From NCBI GenBank assembly GCA_001513895.1, contig LLKO01000006.1:994526-1058525 (forward strand): 64,000 nt of DNA, given 5' to 3'. The stretch is from Graphilbum fragrans. Its lineage: Eukaryota > Ascomycota > Sordariomycetes > Ophiostomatales > Ophiostomataceae. Numbering within the stretch: the stretch's first letter is position 1; every line of letters starts with the position of its first letter. Below, piece after piece: positions 53,651-64,000 of this stretch. The notes under the pieces are model-generated. The model made no database searches and was not told where the DNA came from. It saw only the letters and a program-made list of their open reading frames with translations. Both the position numbers and the translations under genes were made by a program.

Positions 53651-56512
53651 GGGGGACGGCCCGAATGGGTGTAAGTGAGAATGGGTGATTGGGTGATGGG
53701 AGCGGCCACGCAAGATATCACGATGTGCGAGTGAACGTGTCTGTGTATCTGTGAATCAACGAGACCAGGGGCAGGGGGCGGGAGAGGATGCAGGGCAATG
53801 TCCTGCCAGACTCGATGGCTTGTCTAGAGGAGAAGAGTATCTGCTCTTTATATCTACGAGGCGAGAGACGTCCATAGAGTCATCAAAGCAGACGGGACCG
53901 GTCCACCTTTTAAGCACTTTGTCTTCTTTCACACGTTTGCCCGTTAGCGGCGAGCAAGAGAAAACACAGGCTGTCTCGCAGCCTATTTCAGACGTAGCAA
54001 CGACCAGAAACGCTCAGCCCAGCGTCCCAACACGGCATGGCTGCTTGGCCGCATGGCCGCAGGGCCGCAGTGTAAAGGAGAGGCGGAAGCCCACTATTCG
54101 CCGTAGGAGCAACAACATAGCTCCGTGCGCTGCTCAGCGCTGTAGTTGCTCCACAGCCGGGAATCTTACTATCTGGGCTGCAGCCCGCCTGGGTCGCCCG
54201 TCCACTAGTTCATTTGTTAGGGGGGGAACGGAGGAAGAGAGGGCACTCTGCTCGGAGCTACGGCCCTAAAGCGCTCCGCCGCGTACCACACCCTACAGGC
54301 AGACAGTACAAAGATACTCGTAGGGGTCAGCAACCAGCCGCCTAAACGCCGGAGGATACGAGAAGAGTAGTTAGCCCGGTCGCTTCGATTGTCCGTTGGG
54401 CCAATGTTAGCGTTTAGATTGCGGCCGTGTTTCAGAGGGCAGGTGTCAGTGGAAGCTACCAGCCGTGCCCGTTGACTTGCACACGGATTCGATTCATACG
54501 AGACAGGTACGAGTATGGATCCGTTATGGTCGTTATGGTAGCGGTTATGGTCCTTCGCTAGGAGATCCGCCCACGGCGTCTACTCGCATTTTCGCATCGT
54601 CGCAGGCTCTTATCGGATACACAAATTGCTTCTTGCCCACTTCATTCCGGGCCTTTCTTCAGAATAGCTACCAGGTCTGAGGTCAGCAGAATTTGAGAAA
54701 TCTGCCAAACTGTAATTCGAAACAAACACAAATGGGCCGAGATCAGACAGCAGGGCTCGTCAGAAACATGGATCTGACCAGACACCGACAGCACGTACGT
54801 GTAAAACACGGAGAAGCCACGAACAGGGCCTGTACGGAGTACAGTGTTGAGGACGGCAGACCAAGGACATCTGTCTTCTGTGGGGAGACGCCGGACGTCT
54901 TCAGACGAACAACGCGCTGAAGCGGCCCACTGAGCACAAATTCCGTACATTTTACGGCGGCCAAACGGCCTAATATTTGGCCGATCCACCGCTCCGCTCC
55001 CGTTTCCGAAGTCCACAGTCCGCCTCAGTTGGTGCTCTCTCCCCAGGCGCTCCGTCGGCCCCGTTCTGACCCTACGCTCCGCCTCATAGCCACCGTTGCT
55101 TTGTTATCTGGGCCACGACATGCTCCGTTCCAAACCACACCACACCTGAAAGGCAGCAGCGTTTTGGCCCCCGTGAGAACGGAGCCACTTTTTAATAATA
55201 CGTGCTCTAGCTGTACAACTACGTACTTCGTGTCCACTTTTCGACATATATTTGCGCCCTCTTTGACAATTCATGATTAGTTGCATGGGTGCATGACAAT
55301 ATTCGTGGCGGAAACGACAGAAGCCACTGCGGGTCGTAATCGATAATCCGTAATGGTCGTTCTTCACGCTGAATACGCTGGCAAGAAGAGTAAGAAGAAG
55401 AGTCCTGCTGTCAGCTGGCGCCATCCTCCCAGACGCCGAGAGAAACCGCCGTGGCCAAAATCAAGGAACTTCGCTGGCCGGTGCCTGTCAGCCTTCAGCC
55501 TTTGTCCTGCTGCCTTCGAGTATACCTTTCCCAGCCACGTCACTGTATGCTCTTGGTTCTTTTGCGCCATAATTCGCGAGTTGGCGGGTCCCAGGTCCAG
55601 ACATCGACGCACGACGCGCGGGCAATATATGAGACCAACGGCCGTGCGTGTGATTGGCCCCTGTTCGAAACTAGGAGGTCACTACAGGGCCGTTAGTGGC
55701 TGCTTCTGTAGCCCAAAGACTGGCTCGGCTAGGGCTGGCTGGCCGCCTTTTGTGGCTGCTTCTCGTGGCAATGGGCTTTCAGGATTCTGCGTGAGAGTGT
55801 CCAGGGCGGGCTTGCCGTGGCCTTGTACTCCGTAGCTGCTGTCACTATTGCGACTAACTACACATGAAGACACTGTGCCGACCTCTTGGTTGTCGTCTTC
55901 CTTGGTTGGCCGTTTCTGCAGCTAAGATCTCACGCCGTCGCCGCCCTCCAATGGCATGGCCTTTCCGCAACCAGGATACAGAAACGAGATAAATACCACC
56001 AAAAAAGGCAGCGGCCTACTTGCCTATTCTGGCCGCTCCGGACCCCAGCTGAGCCCAGTGTCCCCAGAAAAATCATAGCCTCCGTACTCGTACTCCTACA
56101 CATGAGTCGTTACTCATATACTGGGTACTTGTGCTCGCACAACACACGCTGACTTACGAGAAGCTTGTTTCATACGTGGCGCTCGAGAAATGCTACATGC
56201 TGCTGACGAGCACGGAATTGCGCTGCCAACGAGGCGGAGAGAGAAACAGATCCTCCAGAAACCATCAACCCCAATCGGCATCAGCGAGAAGGAAGCAGAG
56301 AATAAATAAAAAATAAACCGGCCATGCAACATTTTGCGCTACCACCACACTGTTGGCCGGCGACTAGATACGGGGCACTGAGTACTCATACGTTGCTGAC
56401 TTGGCGGGAGCGAGAAAATATGATCATAAAAAATAAATAAAATAACAAATGCCTTATGGCCCTATGGCGTGCATAGGAGCTGTGTCGCATGCGTGACCAC
56501 TCGGACTATTTC
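53651..56512. other. 2.9 kb gene-poor spacer
   Basis: No gene is supported. TACTCCGTA nonamers (either orientation) lie at 54833-54841 and 55826-55834. The first few hundred bases should contain the promoter of the DHA2 gene. Confidence 0.6.
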
Positions 56513-59500
56513 TCAGCTGCTCAGTCTCTCGGACTCTTCGGACTCTGTCTCCGACTTGCCCACTTGCACTCTCGCCGGGACAGTCTGGATCCCGTTCCAT
56601 CCAGCCACCACCGTCTGGCGTTCCAGTGCTGTAGCGTCTGTCAGATGCCACTCGCCCTGTTGTTGTCGAGCGTCCCTTCGCAAGGCGTTCTGCCTTTCGT
56701 GGTCGCCATTGGCGTCTAGCCGTTGCCGCAACTCAGCCCGTGCTCCATGCATGGTGTATGCCGGGATAGCCCAAGCGCCTACAAGTTACGAGTACGCGGT
56801 GAGCTTATGCCAAGAAAGAGAAAAGAATCGAGGAAAGAGGGGGGGATTTGAAATGAAGCGGATACGAGGACCCCGATGGGTGGCAGGGGGCGAAAAGAGC
56901 AAGACAGGGGAGAGAGATGAGAGAAAGGAGGGAGAAAGGAGGGAGAAATAAAAATGGTGAGAATCAGTGTCCCAGGCACACTCACCTGCTGCGGGCTTGA
57001 AAACGACACCACCGATGCCCTTCCCGACTCCCTTGAGGAACCCAACGCCGCCCTCGCGCTCGGCTCCCCTCAACGGCTGCAGCACCAGCCCCGAAATCCC
57101 GTCTCGCAGTCCGTACCCAAAGGCCCGGCTGGCTGCCCGGATACCTTCAGCCAGACTTGTCACTGGCTCGTCCGCTGATTCTGCCCCGAGATCGCATCTC
57201 CCGCTTCCTCCGTTGCTGTTGGTATCAGCACGCTCGTCCGACGCCGCCACGCTTCTCAATGTCGGTACGCTCCCCGATCTAGTTGCCCGGTCGGTCGGCC
57301 GCTTTCTTAGCTGAGGCATCTGGCGCACCGTCTCGTCGTTATACAGCCGCGGCGCGTTGTGCAGTCCGCGGGCCATGCTCATACAAAAATGGATGGGGGT
57401 GTGCATGCCAGCAGTAACAACACGGCTCACGCTTTGGCCAGCGGCCACGACATTTTCGACGGTGAAGCCGCTGTTGCTGTCGTCGCCAAAACTCTGTTCT
57501 CCGTCTGTCGGTGTTCTTGTATGTCCCTCTGCATCGGCTGGATTCGCCGTGGTCTCCTCGTCTTCCACAGCGACGCCGCTGTCTCTGGCCTGCGTCTTTC
57601 TCTTCATGAACAGCTCGCGGGGAAAATCTGCCGCTGCCATGGCGATGCCGCTCAAGTCGCCCATGAGAGCTGTCGCCGCTGCCGAAATGGGATCCCGAGG
57701 TTGCTCGTCCGGGTGAACTGCATATTCTCGCGGCCGGAATCTAGTAGTTATTAGTTTCGTGAACGGAAGCAGACACATCCAGCAACACCCAAACGCAATG
57801 TTCTCAGCAAACTCACAGTTCTAGATCCGTGTAGGACAGCTTCCCCTCGCCTACCAGAATGGTTGCCGCGAGGCTGCTGAGACGAACGGTGCGCCCGCTC
57901 CGTCGCATTTGCCACGCTGCTTTTCGGTCCGGAAGCATTTCGCATAGCATTCCGCCCAAGTGCAATTGTTGATGAAACTCCAGGGCACCTCGCGCTGTGG
58001 GCGTTCCTCTTCTCTGCCCCTGCTCGCTGCCCACGCTGTCGCTGCGAATGGCATCACCCAGCTCCCGGGCCCGACTTCGTGTGGCCGGCTCCAGGGCAAA
58101 GCGAATAGCGTCCGCCAGACTCTCAGCGGTGAGGTCCGCAAATGAAATCGGCGCCGGACCGGCTCCCGCCTGAGCCACCAGCATCCCCCAGAAGGGCTGG
58201 TCCCCAAAGAATGGCACAATCACCGTAGGAATGCCATGGCGCAGTCCGGCTGCTGTCGTCCCAGCGCCGCCGTGGTGAACCACGCACGCAACTTGCGGAA
58301 ACAACCAGTCGTGCGGACAGTCGCCGACCACAAAAAGGCGTCCATCTTTCTGTCCGGCCTCGCCCAATCCGCTCCATCCCCTCGACAAAATCACCCGCAT
58401 GTCTCCAAGACGGTTCACGGCGTCCGACATGATCTTTGTCAGTGCTCCTGGGTCCTCGACGACAATTGAGCCAAACCCAATGTAAATAGGCGGCGGCCCG
58501 GCCGACAGAAATTCAGCCAGCCCCGGCTGTGGTGTGTAATCCGGTAGTAAAGACGCACCCGGGCCCTCCTCTGGTTCTTCGTCGAAAAAATACCCGACCA
58601 CCGACACTTCCGGCCCCCAGTCTGGCGGCTTAGCCAGCAGCGCCGGCGACCAGCAGTACATGGAAGGCACCCGCAAACGCCCCAAAAGACCACCACCACG
58701 CAACAGACCCACGGCCTCCCATGGCAGCAGCGTATCCAGGCCCAGCTCCCGGCGGCGGAATCTGTTGATCACGTCGCCCAGCCCCTGCCACGTAAGACAC
58801 TCGACCAGTGTGTACGAGAGGTGGTTGGCATAAGGCAGCGAGTAGGCAGACAGGGCGGCTGTCGCTGCGGCAGTGGCGTCGGAGGGAGCAGCATCTGAAG
58901 CAGCATCTGGAGCAGGAGGACGTCGGCCGGTGTGCATATTGGCCAGCGGATGGGGAAAGGCGCGTGTCGGCGTCCACGGCATCGTAAAGACCATATGCAG
59001 CGGGATCCCGAGACGCTCGGCGATGTGGACGTGGGCGAAGCTCGGCGGATTGGCCATGATGACATCCGCCACAAAAGGGAAGGCCGTTGTCGTCGTTGGA
59101 TGAATGTCTATCGGCGGCGTGCCCGTCGACACCGTTGCCTGCCAGCAGCCGCGCAGGATGGCCTCGATGAAGCGACGACGGCGGGCCAGGTCGCCGTTGG
59201 TGAGCGCCTCCATGCGCGGAACAAGTCCGCCGCCGCGGTTTCGGACCATGAACGCCATCAATTCGGCCGGGTCGCCGCCGCCGATGGGGAAGAACTCGAG
59301 CTGCCCGGCTTCCACACCAGCTTCCGCCCTCATTTTAGCCCCGGCCTCTTCGACAAGCTCGCGGAACACAGCATGTGTCGCCAGGCGCACACGATGGCCG
59401 TGCGTCTGGCACAGCTCTCGAGCCAGTGCGACGAATGGCTGGACATCTCCACGAGAGCCAACAACGTGCATCACAATGTGAAGCCGCGGCGGAGACTCCG

Positions 59501-59738
59501 GGGGCGTTGGTGAAGGTGACGCCGGATCCGATGTTGGATGTTGCGGCGGCCCGAGCAACGGACGCAACACCGATGCCAGCTCTCCCGTTTTCGACTCACC
59601 AATGGTGATGTCGACACGGCCAGTGTCTATGGTGTTAGCTAGGCTCCTTCTCCAAAGACAGCAGCTTCATGCCTTACCGGTTGCAGTGGCCTCGGCATCG
59701 AAGCCAGGCTGCGAGAGGTGGATGCGATTCGCAGACAT
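56513..59738 (-). CDS. UDP-glycosyltransferase, sterol 3-beta-glucosyltransferase-like
   Basis: Four exons (59738-59678, 59626-57817, 57740-56986, 56778-56513) give 963 codons. The N-terminal Glyco_transf_28 domain starts with IVMHVVGSRGDVQPFVALARE and includes HVHIAERLGIPLHMVFTMPW. The UDP-sugar binding half has GPPPIYIGFGSIVVEDP and the signature HHGGAGTTAAGLRHGIPTVI followed by PFFGDQPFWGMLV. Downstream, LAEGIRAASRAFGYGLRDGISGLVLQPLRGA and GVGKGIGGVVFKPAAG form the extra C-terminal region often fused to such fungal enzymes. No PH or GRAM domain of Atg26 type is seen. The likely reaction is transfer of glucose from UDP-glucose to a sterol or other lipid. The last intron is 207 bp and pyrimidine-rich on the coding strand. 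Confidence 0.88.
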
Positions 59739-60802
59739 GGCTGGATAGATCAGAATAGGCGGCAGCTATGTTTTTGCTGCATCAATCTGCAGTCATATTA
59801 CGAGCCTGAAGGGGAGATCTGGAATACCAGAATATCGCATGCGTCGCCGTCGTCCATTTTATACGACTTCACTGCAGATGGGTCGATCTGGGAGGCCGTC
59901 GCTGGTTTCTGGTACCTATTGCAGCCTGGGTAGAACACACCAATAAACGATGACGACAGCAGTCTTTTTGTGTCGATATCAAGGAAAACCGGTCGCTGGG
60001 CAAATCGCCACCAATCGACATTGCTTTTGTACCATGGGAGCTCAAGCACTGATCATCACCGAAGCACGTGCTCCAGCCACAAGTCCGTTTCTGGAAGGCA
60101 TGTAGCGCCTTCTACGGCCAAGCATTCCGTCTTAAGCATAACAACTGATTTGTGTTGGGATATATGTAAATGCATGCAGCTTTTTGGCTTTTCTTTTCTT
60201 TTTGTGTTTCCCCCTCGGATATCTCATCCACAGGTGGTAGCCCAAATATGTACACCGGTTGTTCCTTTTTTTGGCCTCCCAACGAAACCTCCCGTCTTTT
60301 TGGTAGCACTGTAGTTTCAGAAAGTCAAAAAGGCAGACACCAACAAGAAAAGCAAAGGGGGGCAAAACGACAAGACCAAGAAACAGAAAGGAAAAAAAAG
60401 AATGACGACAAAAAAATATATGTAAATGTGTGTAAGAATCCCATTATCAGCGTACAAGTCCACCGCCACCGCTTCGCTCTTTTTCTTCGCCTGTCTCGAC
60501 TCTCCTCCCAAATCCACAGGGAGTCGTGATCGTACCCATCATGCCTGCTCGCTTGCTCGCCTGCTCGACAGCACAGAGCCCGCTCGCCCGCTGGATGTCA
60601 TAGTCCGCTGCAGGGAATGATCGATCCAGTGTGGCAACTTCTCGTCAAAGATAGAAGATGGCCATCAGAGGCGGCTGCTCGCGTGCCTGCAGCTGCATGC
60701 GTCGGCGCACACGGGGTTCCGTTCGCTCTTCTTTCCAGTAGTCTTCCTCGGCTGTCTCCTCGCCCCCTCTCCTTCGCGTCGTCGCTGTCGTAAGCAGTCG
60801 CT
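59739..60802. other. Intergenic
   Basis: No gene is seen in 1.06 kb. It contains the promoter of the glycosyltransferase gene and the 3' UTR of SEC61 beta. A run of A/G-rich sequence lies at 60340-60425. Confidence 0.6.
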
Positions 60803-61319
60803 TTAGCTCGAGAACCGCCGGGTGATCTTGGCGATGACTGTGTATTGTTAGAGGAGTTCCTTTGTCCATCTCGATCGATCCATCCGCCAAACGGAATACG
60901 GAATTCGGACAACAAAACTCACTGTGCAGAGCCACCACGCTAAAGATGAACACCAGCGACAGCACGAGCACCACCACGGGGTCGACCTTGAGGCCGGGCG
61001 ACTCATCCGTGTACAGGCGCAGCATCGTGCTGCTGCTGCCGCCGGCGCCGGCTGCCCGCGTGCTGCTCGGGCGCGCATTGGCGACCTTCTCCTTCTGGTC
61101 CGCGGCGGCGCGGCGCCGAATCTGTGTGCGCGCACCACCGGGCGGCGGCGGCGGCGAAGAGGACGTGGCGCGGTTGATCGGTGCGTCGGACGCACCCGCT
61201 GCGGCGGGCGAAGGTGATGATGCACGTGGAGAGGACTGGTGGGTTAGGATCGTGAGATTGAGCACAGAGGGCGTAAAGCTGGAGCGGGAAAAAAGAACCA
61301 GCTAGCATTGGCTTACCAT
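60803..61319 (-). CDS. SBH1: Sec61 complex beta subunit
   Basis: Three exons (61319-61317, 61235-60923, 60837-60803) give 116 codons. Exon 1 codes only the start Met: the donor GTAAGC follows the ATG directly and the 81-bp intron ends in CTAACCCACCAG. The hydrophilic N-terminus is Ser/Pro/Ala-rich. Then come RRRAAADQKEKVANARPSST, GGSSSTMLRLYTDESPGLKV and the single tail-anchor helix VVVLVLSLVFIFSVVALH. The second intron splits the codon after ALH, and the end is IIAKITRRFSS. This is the complete, highly conserved pattern of Sec61 beta, part of the ER protein translocation channel. An in-frame Met in the intron-derived frame (61265) is not the start. Confidence 0.95.
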
Positions 61320-63613
61320 GATGTCGATTGGTTGTGACGTGGAAAGAGAGAGGCAGATAGATCGAGCGACGATCAAAAGTGGAAGAAGCAAAAAGAGAGA
61401 GCGTGAAGCAAAGGCTACCAGAAAACGGACAACGGCAAGAAGGGAGAAGGAAAAAAAGGAGGATGGACCAATTCAAGACACTCTGTCAATGGAAGCACAC
61501 GAGGATAAAAAAGAATGGAAGGAGGATTAGGACTGGGAAAGGGGGCTCTGTTTCTCGCAGGCGTTCGGGAAAGGTTTAGTCTGGGATGATGGATAGGTAT
61601 GGTAGAATAATCCCTGGGTTGGATTCGCGGGCTTGGGCTTTTTGGGTGCTCTGCGCCCATTGCAAATTGAGGCCACGACACAAACACACGCCCCCAGCTG
61701 GGCCCTGACCCAGTCGAGCCCAATTTTTTGCCCCAGTGCCAGTCCAGGGGGTGGAGCTCACTGTAGCACGTCTACGAGAATGCTGCTAGGGGCTCTGCCG
61801 CATCAACATTTATCCGCCACCCGCGCTGCCAGAATTAAGCTCATTGTACTCCGTACTCCGTACGTGTAAATTGTCCACATCGGTTCGCGCCGGTGTCCAG
61901 ACCTACCCCTAGCTGTAGTACTGCGAATTTGTGATGGGCGCTTCGCCTTCTGGCAGCTTCCAGTGGTGATTCGCTGTCTCTACCTGTTACTTGGTCATTA
62001 TTTACACGTAGGCACACACAAATACTCCAAGACGAGAAAACACTTTTTTTTTGCTTCAGCCCCCAGAAATGAACGAGTGTCGGCTGCATATATAGAGCTC
62101 GCCCTATGTATATATGAAGAAGTGACGAAACAACAAAAAAGCAAAATACGCTGTCTGAAACTTTCCCGAGAATGAAACACGCAGCACGCAGTCGGAACAA
62201 GCACAAGACAAAAAAAGACAAGACTCAGTAAACAAGTACCCGCGCATCTCGCTGGTGGTTTCGCCCGTCTGCTCGCAGACCTGAATTTTGTCGACACATT
62301 GTAGCAAACACGAGTAAGCAATCCGCTGAGTGAAAATAAAATAGAAAAAAGAGCACATAAAATAGAGATAACGGTGAGGTGATTATAAATGCATGTGTAT
62401 AAGCTGTGACAAAGGGAAACAGAAAAGGAAAAAGGTGAAGTAGTGAGAGTATAGGCCAGAGCAGACATAGATGAACCACTGGTGGTGAAAAATAAGCAAG
62501 CAAAGAAACAAGCTAAAAAGTAGAAAGGAAGCAAACTCAATGACAAAGGAAATACAAAAAGGAAGTAGGGGGGTTGGTTATGTATATCGCTCAGCCCGGA
62601 ATGCAAATTCCTTCTCCTGGGCCTGCAGAGAAAAGAGAGAAAACGGTGACAGACACCGAAACTAATACGGCCGACACGGGAGAACCGAAGAAGCAGAAGA
62701 AGCAGGAGAATGTCGACAGCAAGAATCGAAAAGAAAACGTCCGCCTGCTCGCTGTGTATAGGCGGTGTTGAGGGGGGTATCCGATGTCTCCTAGCCATGT
62801 CCTTTTTATTGCTCCCTAGTCTATCCTCATTGTCCGTCGTGTGTATTCTGGCTCGTCTGTCCGGTAGCCCCAGACAGCAGGTCTCGGCCAACGCATTCCC
62901 GCAGGCAGTGCCATTGACCATGTCCTGTCGTTGCATAGTGGAAAGCCGTCCGCAAGGGCCAGCCCGGTGGGAAAGGTGGAAGCAGGGAACCCCAAGTCGT
63001 GCTGGTCGTTGCCGCGGCAGCTTGTGGCTCGCCACAGGCCGGTTCCAGACGAAGCAGTGTGCATTCGGAAAGGCCGCCGGACAAAGGCGCGCTCGCAGAG
63101 CCTCGACAAGGCGACGGTGTATGGTGGTGGTGGCCGTGAAACACTCGAATGAACATCATGAAGAACGCTTTTGTTGTTTTTTCTGTGAGGACCAAAATCC
63201 AAAAGAGATATCTGCTTTCAGAACCAGCAAAAGCAGTGCAAGGAAGGGAACAGGGGGGAGCTCTGTGCAAGAGGCTCCTCCCCGGGATCCCCTTCCAGAT
63301 GAACGCCAGCCCTTGTTTTCCCAGTAGTCTATGAGTGTGTCTGTCTTTGCCTTGCCTGGATCAACAAAGGCGACAGCAACAAAGCAGAATGGGCTTCTCC
63401 TTTTTTTGAGCAATTGCAAAAGAAATGGGTATTCGCTGATGGGCAACAGAGAAAAAGTGATGTGATGTCATTTGCGGAACAATGGCGCTAAATGGGTTGC
63501 ATGTGCATGTAGGGTAATGTAGAACCGGTAGAACCGGTAGAATCGGTAGAATCGGCGTGATATTCGTGGCGACGGTGGGTCTGGCGGTGGGAAGCGCGTT
63601 CGTCGAAAGCGGT
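61320..63613. other. 2.3 kb gene-poor spacer
   Basis: No gene is supported. Two overlapping TACTCCGTA nonamers lie at 61847-61855 and 61854-61862. The segment holds the SEC61 beta promoter and probably the 3' UTR of the phosphatase gene at the window end. Three to four copies of a 10-bp unit (GTAGAACCG/GTAGAATCG) lie at 63522-63554, just after that gene. Confidence 0.6.
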
Positions 63614-64000
63614 TCACAGGGTCACGTCGAGGACGAGGCTGACGTCTTGGACGGTCGGGCCGGCCAGGTCTTCGAGGACGGGGATCAGGTCGAGCAGCTC
63701 GTTGTCGTGGGCGTCGGAGAACCAACTGCTGATGGGCACAGCGTGTTGTGGGTGGAAGATGTAGGAGGTGGGCGAGTTGTCGATGATGATGGTGTCTTTG
63801 AGGTCGCGGCCGACCTGGGACAGGTCCTTGACGTAGTTGCCCTGGTGGTTGTAGCAGCTCTCGCGGAACAGGCGGTGGTGGACGACGCCGTGGATGTCGA
63901 GCTGGTCAAGCAGGGGGTTGCCATACTAGAGCCGCACATTAGCACACATTCCAGACAGACACTCGGTAGCCGCTCGGCAGACGCTGCTCACCTTGGACAC
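63614..64000 (-). CDS. PSR/SCP-type HAD phosphatase, C-terminal end (5' part outside window)
   Basis: Two exons are in view: the last three codons of one (64000-63992) and the final exon 63925-63614, joined across a 66-bp intron. The peptide YGNPLLDQLDIHG, HRLFRESCYNHQGNYVKDLS, IIIDNSPTSYIFHPQHAVPI and FSDAHDNELLDLIPVLEDL is the C-terminal half of the NIF/FCP1 catalytic domain of plasma-membrane Psr1/Psr2-like phosphatases (CTD small phosphatase family). DNSP carries the motif III acidic residue. In yeast such proteins act in sodium and general stress responses. The nucleophilic DxDxT motif lies beyond the window. Confidence 0.92.

Noticed and set aside
55353..55835. A 160-codon plus-strand frame in the spacer before the glycosyltransferase
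   Set aside because: No domain, and competing frames of similar length on both strands.

Overview
This window looks like a chromosome segment of a filamentous ascomycete (Pezizomycotina, probably a Sordariomycete). The evidence is short introns (about 46-110 bp, two near 200 bp) with GT..AG ends and CTAAC/CTGAC branch points, Zn2Cys6 regulators carrying fungal-specific domains, NACHT/STAND and DUF3425 proteins, and high GC in coding exons. All exon structures were read by eye from splice signals, frame continuity and family patterns. For each multi-exon model apart from the broken one at 22269, the summed exon length is a multiple of three. I cannot name the species.

Layout. 1-4.9 kb: the 3' end of a sugar transporter, an 11-exon Dal5-type permease (minus) with a GATA-rich upstream region, and a tRNA-Gly(GCC). 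4.9-21.9 kb: a catabolic block with two Zn2Cys6 regulators, a lactose-permease-type sugar transporter, two divergent Gfo/Idh/MocA oxidoreductases, a GH88-type unsaturated glucuronyl hydrolase, a DUF2264 protein and an FBPase/SBPase-type sugar bisphosphatase. It reads like a fungal counterpart of a bacterial polysaccharide-utilisation locus: import of an oligosaccharide, removal of unsaturated uronic acid ends, oxidation/reduction of the released sugar, and dedicated regulation. Many of its introns, UTRs and even exons hold short tandem repeats. 21.9-24.7 kb: an orphan coding fragment, a broken gene and a cupin protein.

24.7-37.5 kb: a Zn2Cys6 regulator, a NACHT (NLR-like) protein, then a probable fructan/sucrose module: sugar transporter and GH32 fructosidase divergent from one promoter, followed by a third type of Zn2Cys6 regulator. 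38-48 kb: a ~1,270-residue low-complexity protein with a Cys-rich C-terminus, a 3.2 kb gap, a bZIP/DUF3425 regulator and a divergent short-chain dehydrogenase. 48-64 kb: gene-poor spacers around a DHA2 drug:H+ antiporter, a sterol-glucosyltransferase-like UGT, SEC61 beta, and the 3' end of a PSR/SCP-type phosphatase.

Strongest points for follow-up: the GH88/DUF2264/bisphosphatase cluster, its repeat-laden introns, the nonamer TACTCCGTA recurring only in intergenic DNA, the GATA-site cluster upstream of the Dal5-like gene, and a stop-free 60-bp NLR intron that would add a hydrophobic helix if retained.
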